A stretch of DNA of 64,000 bases, from the NCBI GenBank assembly GCA_022601195.1, contig JAHZIX010000045.1, positions 310,001-374,000 on the forward strand, written 5' to 3'. The notes beneath the pieces are model-generated. The model was given only the letters and a program-made list of their open reading frames with translations, ran no database searches and had not been told where the DNA came from. Below, piece after piece: positions 59,640 to 64,000 of this stretch. A program made the translations under genes and the position numbers. Origin of the DNA: Deltaproteobacteria bacterium. Lineage in GTDB: Bacteria; Acidobacteriota; Thermoanaerobaculia; Multivoradales; JAHZIX01. Each line of letters opens with the position of its first letter. The first letter of the stretch is position 1.

Positions 59640-61472
59640 ATGGCTTACCAGGTTCTCGCCCGCAAATCCCGCCCTCAGGACTTTATTGGCCTGATTGGCC
59701 AAGAGCCCATCGTCCAGGCTCTGCGCAATGCCTTGACGGAAGGCCGCATTGCCCAGGCCTATCTTTTCTCCGGTATCCGCGGAGTCGGCAAAACCAGCGC
59801 CGCAAGGGTCCTCTCAAAAGCCCTCAACTGCGAGTCCGGACCCACCCCCGAGCCCTGTAACAGCTGCGACATCTGCCAAGAAATTACCCGCGGTGGGGAC
59901 TTGGACGTCATCGAGGTAGATGCTGCGACCTACTCCAAGGTCGAACAGGTCCGAGAGCTTACCGAGAGCCTCCGCTATGGGCCCGCGAGAGATCGATATA
60001 AAGTCGTCATCCTCGACGAAGTTCATCGGCTCTCTCGCCAGGCTTTCGATGCTCTACTCAAGATCATCGAGGAACCGCCGGACTTTCTCGTTTTCATTTT
60101 TGCGACCACCGAGATCGAAGCGGTGCCCGCCACCATTCTTTCTCGTTGCCAGGAATTCCGTTTTCGAAGGGTTCCGTCGAACACCCTGGCTGAGCACCTC
60201 AAAACGATCTCTCAGCAAGAGAACCTCACCGTCAGCGAGAACGCCCTGCGGCTCATCGCCCGGGCTGGTGAGGGCAGTGTTAGAGATTCCGTAGCGCTGC
60301 TAGATCAACTCGCTACATTTGGCGGCGGAACCATTGCCGACGATGAGGCAACCCGTCTCTTGGGTGGATTGGATACCGCCCTGTTCCAGGACGCTTTGCA
60401 AGCGATGCTGGAAGGGGATGCGGTCTCCCTCATGAGTCTGGTCCGACGGACCGAAGCGGATGGCAGAGACCCCCGCCATGTTTTCGCTCAATTTCTCGGC
60501 TATTGTCGAGACGCGCTCCATGTTTCCTTGGGTGGTCAAAGGGAGCACTTAGAGCTCCCAGCTGAAGATGCTGCCGCTCTCGAGGGCCTCGCCAAACAAG
60601 CCGGCTATGAAAACCTTCTGCGGCTGACCCACCTTCTCCTGGGAAGCGAAGCCACCGTCCGTAGAAGTGAAGCCGGTGCGTTAGCTCTGGAGATTGCCTG
60701 GTTGCGTGCCGCGGAGCTCCCGAAGCTGACGGGAGTAGAAGAGTTATTGGCGGGCAGGCCCAGACCACCGAAGCAGACCAGATCCCAGAAGCCTGCCAAT
60801 CCGCCAAAATCGACCAATCCACCAAAGTCGACCAGTCCATCTACGCCTAAAGCGACTGCGCCGCCTCACAGCTCGGCCCCTCCCGTCCCCCTCAGCAAGG
60901 CCGAGCCTGTTCCACCGGTACAGCCCAAGAGGGCGGCCCCAAAGAAACCCGCCGAAGCACCAGCCTCCCCCGAGGTGGCTTCTTCACCGGAGCCAGCAGC
61001 GAAGCCGCCCATCGGACCTCCTGAGGAAGGCGAGGGTGCGCCGCAACCTTCTCCCGTAGCGGAGCCTGAAGAGCCTCTGAGTAACCTCTCCCCGGAGATG
61101 CGAGTCGACTCTTTCCTGGAAGCTATCGGCCGGCAAAAGCAACCCCTTTTGGTGCGCGTCAGAGCTGCGACGAAGCTTGAATTCGAGAACGGAGAGCTTA
61201 GAATCCACTTGGCACCGGGAGACGACCTGCTCTCGAAGGCTCTAGAGAGGGGTAGCAATCTCGAAGTTTTAGAGTCAGCTCTTCGAAGCGTTTGGGGGCA
61301 AAGCGCTACTTGGAGATGCCTATTGAGCGACCCGGAGCCGATAACACCGTCTCAAGATACGAAGTCAGAACCAGAGCACGACCACGATGAGTCGGAACCC
61401 GAAACAGATCCTCGAGTTCAGACGGTTCTAGATATTTTCGGTGGGACGGTGGACAACATAGAGAAACACTGA
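59640..61472 (+). CDS. dnaX: DNA polymerase III subunit gamma/tau, 610 aa
   Basis: The AAA+ clamp-loader part has Walker A 'GIRGVGKTSAARVL', a zinc-binding set 'CESGPTPEPCNSCDICQ', Walker B 'VVILDEVHRLS' and 'IFATTEIEAVPATILSRCQEF' with the arginine finger region. Residues about 375-480 are a Pro/Lys/Ala-rich linker, including repeats of 'NPPKST'. The C-terminal domain resembles the tau region. It loads the sliding clamp. dnaX-ybaB-recR is a standard operon. Confidence 0.96.
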   Translation: MAYQVLARKSRPQDFIGLIGQEPIVQALRNALTEGRIAQAYLFSGIRGVGKTSAARVLSKALNCESGPTPEPCNSCDICQEITRGGDLDVIEVDAATYSKVEQVRELTESLRYGPARDRYKVVILDEVHRLSRQAFDALLKIIEEPPDFLVFIFATTEIEAVPATILSRCQEFRFRRVPSNTLAEHLKTISQQENLTVSENALRLIARAGEGSVRDSVALLDQLATFGGGTIADDEATRLLGGLDTALFQDALQAMLEGDAVSLMSLVRRTEADGRDPRHVFAQFLGYCRDALHVSLGGQREHLELPAEDAAALEGLAKQAGYENLLRLTHLLLGSEATVRRSEAGALALEIAWLRAAELPKLTGVEELLAGRPRPPKQTRSQKPANPPKSTNPPKSTSPSTPKATAPPHSSAPPVPLSKAEPVPPVQPKRAAPKKPAEAPASPEVASSPEPAAKPPIGPPEEGEGAPQPSPVAEPEEPLSNLSPEMRVDSFLEAIGRQKQPLLVRVRAATKLEFENGELRIHLAPGDDLLSKALERGSNLEVLESALRSVWGQSATWRCLLSDPEPITPSQDTKSEPEHDHDESEPETDPRVQTVLDIFGGTVDNIEKH

Positions 61473-61482
61473 GGAGCCTTGA

Positions 61483-61776
61483 ATGAATATCCGCCAGTTG
61501 ATGAAGCAAGCGCAGCAGATGCAGGAGAAGATGCAAACAGAGCTCTCCGAGCTGGTGGTCGATGCCAGCGTCGGAGGGGGAATGGTCACCGTTCAGATGA
61601 GCGGAAAGAAACAGCTGGTCTCCGTCAAGCTAGACCCTGAAGTGGTCGATCCCGAGGATCCCGGTATGCTCGAAGATCTCATCCTTGCTGCGGTCAATGA
61701 AGCTGGCCGTCTCGTCGACGAGGCGCTTCAGGGAAAAATGGGGTCCTTGGCTTCCGGACTACCTGGGATGATGTAG
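61483..61776 (+). CDS. YbaB/EbfC-family nucleoid-associated protein, 97 aa
   Basis: 'NIRQLMKQAQQMQEKMQTEL' and 'GGGMVTVQMSGKKQLVSVKL' with 'DLILAAVNEAGRLVDEAL' are the family pattern. It forms a dimer that binds DNA. It sits 10 bases after dnaX and 6 bases before recR. Confidence 0.95.
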   Translation: MNIRQLMKQAQQMQEKMQTELSELVVDASVGGGMVTVQMSGKKQLVSVKLDPEVVDPEDPGMLEDLILAAVNEAGRLVDEALQGKMGSLASGLPGMM

Positions 61777-61782
61777 GCCTCC

Positions 61783-62367
61783 ATGCCCGCACCCCTGGCA
61801 CGCCTCGTCGGGGAGCTCTCTCGCCTACCCGGCATCGGGCCGAAAACGGCGACTCGCCTGGCTCACCATCTTCTTACCGTCAGTAAGGAAGACGCCGCAG
61901 CCTTAGCTTCCTCTATCCTGGAAATCAAGGAGCGCCTATTCCACTGCTGCGAATGTAATGGGATTACCGACGTCGATCCTTGTTCGATCTGCTCGGACCC
62001 AGGTCGGGACTCTCGGCTCCTCTGCGTCGTGGAGCAGCCGTTCAATATTCGCCCCATTGAGCGTACAGGAGAATTCCTCGGTCGCTACCACGTCCTCCTT
62101 GGGGTCCTGGCACCCCAGCGGGGAATTGGTCCGGACCAGCTCGCCATCGACGGCCTGCTTCGTCGGCTAGCAGGAATCGAAGAGGTTGTCCTGGCAACCA
62201 ACCCGGATGTAGAAGGGGAGGCAACTGCCCTTTATTTAGCCCGATTGCTCAAGTCCAAGAATATTCGGGTAACCCGCCTCGCCTTCGGCATGCCCGTTGG
62301 GGGTGACATCGAGTACACCGATGAGGTTACTCTCGCTCGATCCCTGGCGGGTCGCCGGGAACTCTAA
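61783..62367 (+). CDS. recR: recombination mediator RecR, 194 aa
   Basis: A helix-hairpin-helix ('LSRLPGIGPKTATRLAHHLL'), a four-Cys zinc finger (around 'CCECNGITDVDPCSICSD'), a TOPRIM domain ('LLCVVEQPFNI', 'NPDVEGEATALYLARLL') and the C-terminal 'TRLAFGMPVGGDIEYTDE' are all intact. It works with RecF and RecO in gap repair. Confidence 0.96.
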   Translation: MPAPLARLVGELSRLPGIGPKTATRLAHHLLTVSKEDAAALASSILEIKERLFHCCECNGITDVDPCSICSDPGRDSRLLCVVEQPFNIRPIERTGEFLGRYHVLLGVLAPQRGIGPDQLAIDGLLRRLAGIEEVVLATNPDVEGEATALYLARLLKSKNIRVTRLAFGMPVGGDIEYTDEVTLARSLAGRREL

Positions 62368-62373
62368 GACCTC

Positions 62374-63702
62374 ATGGACTCCCCCTCCCCTCGCCTTGTC
62401 CGGGGCGACCTCGTCCCCCGAATTTTGACCCCGCCTCCAGGTCCTGAATCCCGAAGGTGGTTTCGCCGCATGGAGGCCTTCGAAGCTCCCGGAATCAACA
62501 CCCTTATAGGAAGCGAAGGAAGCCTCGCCTGGGCAGAGGCCCTTGGCTCCAACGTCTTGGATCCAGACTCGAACCTCTTCCTAGATTTCACGGCGGGTTT
62601 CGGGGTTGCCTCCATTGGCCATCGGCATCCCCGTATCGTCGAAGCCATCCGCTTACAAACAAGTTTTTTACTCCATGGTCTTGCCGACGTCCACAGCCAC
62701 CACCCTAGAATCAACCTGGCGGAGAAACTCTGCTCTTTGGTGCCGGTGGACCAACCCCGGGTCTATTTCGCTGTCTCGGGCTCCGATGCGGTGGAGATCG
62801 CTCTCAAATCAGCCTACCTGGCTACTGGAAAACCAGGCATCCTCGCCTTCGAGCCCTCGTACCATGGTCTAACTCTCGGTGCTCTCCACTCGACATCCAG
62901 ACCTGCTTTTCGCGACCCGTTTCACCCCTTCCTCCATGACCATGTACACCGACGACCCTTTGGTGCACCGGTAGACCAACTGAAAGCGCTACTGGCTGCG
63001 GAACCCTCCGTCGGCACCGTCATCATCGAGCCAGTGGTTGGGAGAGAAGGTGTGTTGTTCCCTCCAGACGGTTGGCTCCAGGAGCTTTCTCAGCTTTGCC
63101 GGGAAACCGGAGCTTTGTTGATAGCAGATGAGATTTTTACGGGGTTTGGACGAACGGGAAAGCTGTTTGCAGTCGACGCCGAAGAGGTTCGCCCCGACCT
63201 ACTCTGCTGTGGAAAAGCCTTGGGAGGAGGACTACCCATCGCCGCCGTGGTAGGAAGTCGAGAAGTCATGAAGCACTGGGAAACACCCGGCGAAGCGATG
63301 CATACAGCAACTTTTACAGCAAACCCTGTCGCCTGTGCGGCAGCTCTCGAAGTCCTTTCTGTGATCAGCGACGACCAGCTCGTCCAGCGGTCGATGTCTC
63401 TGGGGTCTGATCTAGGCAAGCGACTTAGAGACTGGTCCCTAAACCGTGCAGGAATTCGGAGTGTTCGTGGCAGAGGACTCCTGTGGGGGATCGAACTGAC
63501 CAACCGTGACCTCGCCCGGTCCTGGTCAGCGAGGGCTCTTTCCCTTGGGTTGATCGCTCTAGCCGGTGGGCCCAACGGCAACGTACTCCAACTGGCCCCT
63601 CCTCTTACGGTCACTACAGCCCAGATCGAGGCGGCTTTGGATATTTTGGAAAAATCTTGGCGCGTTCTCTCTTCAGAAACCACTGGAAAACTCGATCCAT
63701 GA
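62374..63702 (+). CDS. class III PLP aminotransferase, 442 aa
   Basis: Family motifs are 'LFLDFTAGFGVASIGHRHPR', 'VYFAVSGSDAVEIALKSAYL', 'FEPSYHGLTLGALHST', 'LIADEIFTGFGRTGKLFAVD' with the PLP-contacting Asp and the PLP Lys in 'CCGKALGGGLPIAAVVGS'. The closest relatives are ornithine, acetylornithine and 4-aminobutyrate aminotransferases. The substrate cannot be fixed by eye. It follows recR by six bases and overlaps the glycosyltransferase start as ATGA, so it is probably part of a longer operon outside the window. Confidence 0.9.
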   Translation: MDSPSPRLVRGDLVPRILTPPPGPESRRWFRRMEAFEAPGINTLIGSEGSLAWAEALGSNVLDPDSNLFLDFTAGFGVASIGHRHPRIVEAIRLQTSFLLHGLADVHSHHPRINLAEKLCSLVPVDQPRVYFAVSGSDAVEIALKSAYLATGKPGILAFEPSYHGLTLGALHSTSRPAFRDPFHPFLHDHVHRRPFGAPVDQLKALLAAEPSVGTVIIEPVVGREGVLFPPDGWLQELSQLCRETGALLIADEIFTGFGRTGKLFAVDAEEVRPDLLCCGKALGGGLPIAAVVGSREVMKHWETPGEAMHTATFTANPVACAAALEVLSVISDDQLVQRSMSLGSDLGKRLRDWSLNRAGIRSVRGRGLLWGIELTNRDLARSWSARALSLGLIALAGGPNGNVLQLAPPLTVTTAQIEAALDILEKSWRVLSSETTGKLDP

Positions 63703-64000
63703 GCAACAGGAGCAGCAACCAGGCTCCCGTCGATGTTGGAGTGGTTGTGGTTCATTACGGCGACCAGGAGTCGACCTTTCGATGTGTCCATGCCGTTGTT
63801 ATGGATTCCTCTTCGGCTTCTCGACAGGTCGTTGTCGTCGATAACTCAGGAAACCTCGAAGCGGGCTCCCTTCCAGGAACCACTATTCATCTCTCTTCCG
63901 CCGATAACCCCGGCTTCGGTGAAGGGGCGAACCGCGGGGTCCGTCGCCTCTTCGAAGAGGTCTCTCCAAAGCACCTCCTGCTTCTCAATCACGACGTAGA
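63699..64000 (+). CDS. glycosyltransferase family 2, 3' truncated by the window end
   Basis: The first 100 residues are visible. 'VDVGVVVVHYGDQESTFRCV', 'QVVVVDNSG', 'NPGFGEGANRGVRRLF' and 'LLLLNHDV' (the DXD-region start) match rhamnosyltransferase-like GT2 enzymes. The ATG overlaps the preceding stop as ATGA. Donor and acceptor sugar are unknown; a cell-surface polysaccharide role is likely for this family. Confidence 0.85.
   Translation, partial: MSNRSSNQAPVDVGVVVVHYGDQESTFRCVHAVVMDSSSASRQVVVVDNSGNLEAGSLPGTTIHLSSADNPGFGEGANRGVRRLFEEVSPKHLLLLNHDV

Overview
The window looks like part of a chromosome of a GC-rich Gram-negative bacterium. It has an outer-membrane porin, a TonB-dependent receptor and a 600-residue YidC with a large periplasmic domain. 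The run rsmG-parA-parB, a parS site and jag-yidC-yidD-rnpA-rpmH is typical of an origin-proximal region. The bactofilin, the HAO-like octaheme cytochrome beside Rieske/cytochrome b, and a C-terminal 'DGFESGNT..W' tail on a secreted glycoside hydrolase would suit an Acidobacteriota-like lineage, but this assignment is tentative.

Layout. (1) 1-10.5 kb is a cluster that looks AT-richer than the rest: an ABC permease cut by the window edge, a 240-residue unknown, an asparagine-synthase-like protein, a large protein starting with a solute-binding-like domain but without a signal peptide, two probable receiver-fold proteins, a receiver/winged-helix regulator, and, convergent to these, a receiver-fused PLP decarboxylase with a small partner. 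No named system fits this set. (2) 11.0-22.8 kb is an integrated phage-derived element: integrase, AlpA-like regulator, primase/ATPase, ParB-like and Mom-like modification proteins, a small-terminase-like protein and a split large terminase whose nuclease domain occurs as four separate paralogous genes. It also carries a UPF0175/PIN toxin-antitoxin pair and ends at a 3' fragment of a tRNA-Arg gene. No capsid, portal or tail gene is visible, so it resembles a satellite or a remnant. (3) 22.9-37.2 kb is mostly chromosomal metabolism: a GH114-like hydrolase, a LOG-family protein, a GCS2-CBS fusion, a Rieske/cytochrome b/octaheme cytochrome/porin operon, a frameshifted AlkZ-like gene, NhaC, malate dehydrogenase and a peroxiredoxin. 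(4) 37.4-41.5 kb is accessory: small unknowns, a second member of a family also present in the phage element, a ribbon-helix-helix protein, an IS1-like transposase and a Panacea toxin-antitoxin pair behind a perfect palindrome. (5) 41.6-48.6 kb holds an RTX-like exported protein, a NarL-type two-component pair, two tandem XRE regulators and a TonB-dependent receptor. (6) 48.6-58.2 kb is the segregation and membrane-insertion region: bactofilin-parB-parA, rsmG, a 2.8 kb gene-free stretch with parS and 15-bp-period repeats, then jag-yidC-yidD-rnpA-rpmH. (7) 58.5-64.0 kb holds two tRNA-Ser genes, tadA, the 4.5S SRP RNA, dnaX-ybaB-recR, a class III aminotransferase and the start of a glycosyltransferase.

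The strongest candidates for something new are the four-gene terminase-nuclease family with a separate ATPase, the receiver-rich decarboxylase/asparagine-synthase cluster, and the repeat-filled parS region.
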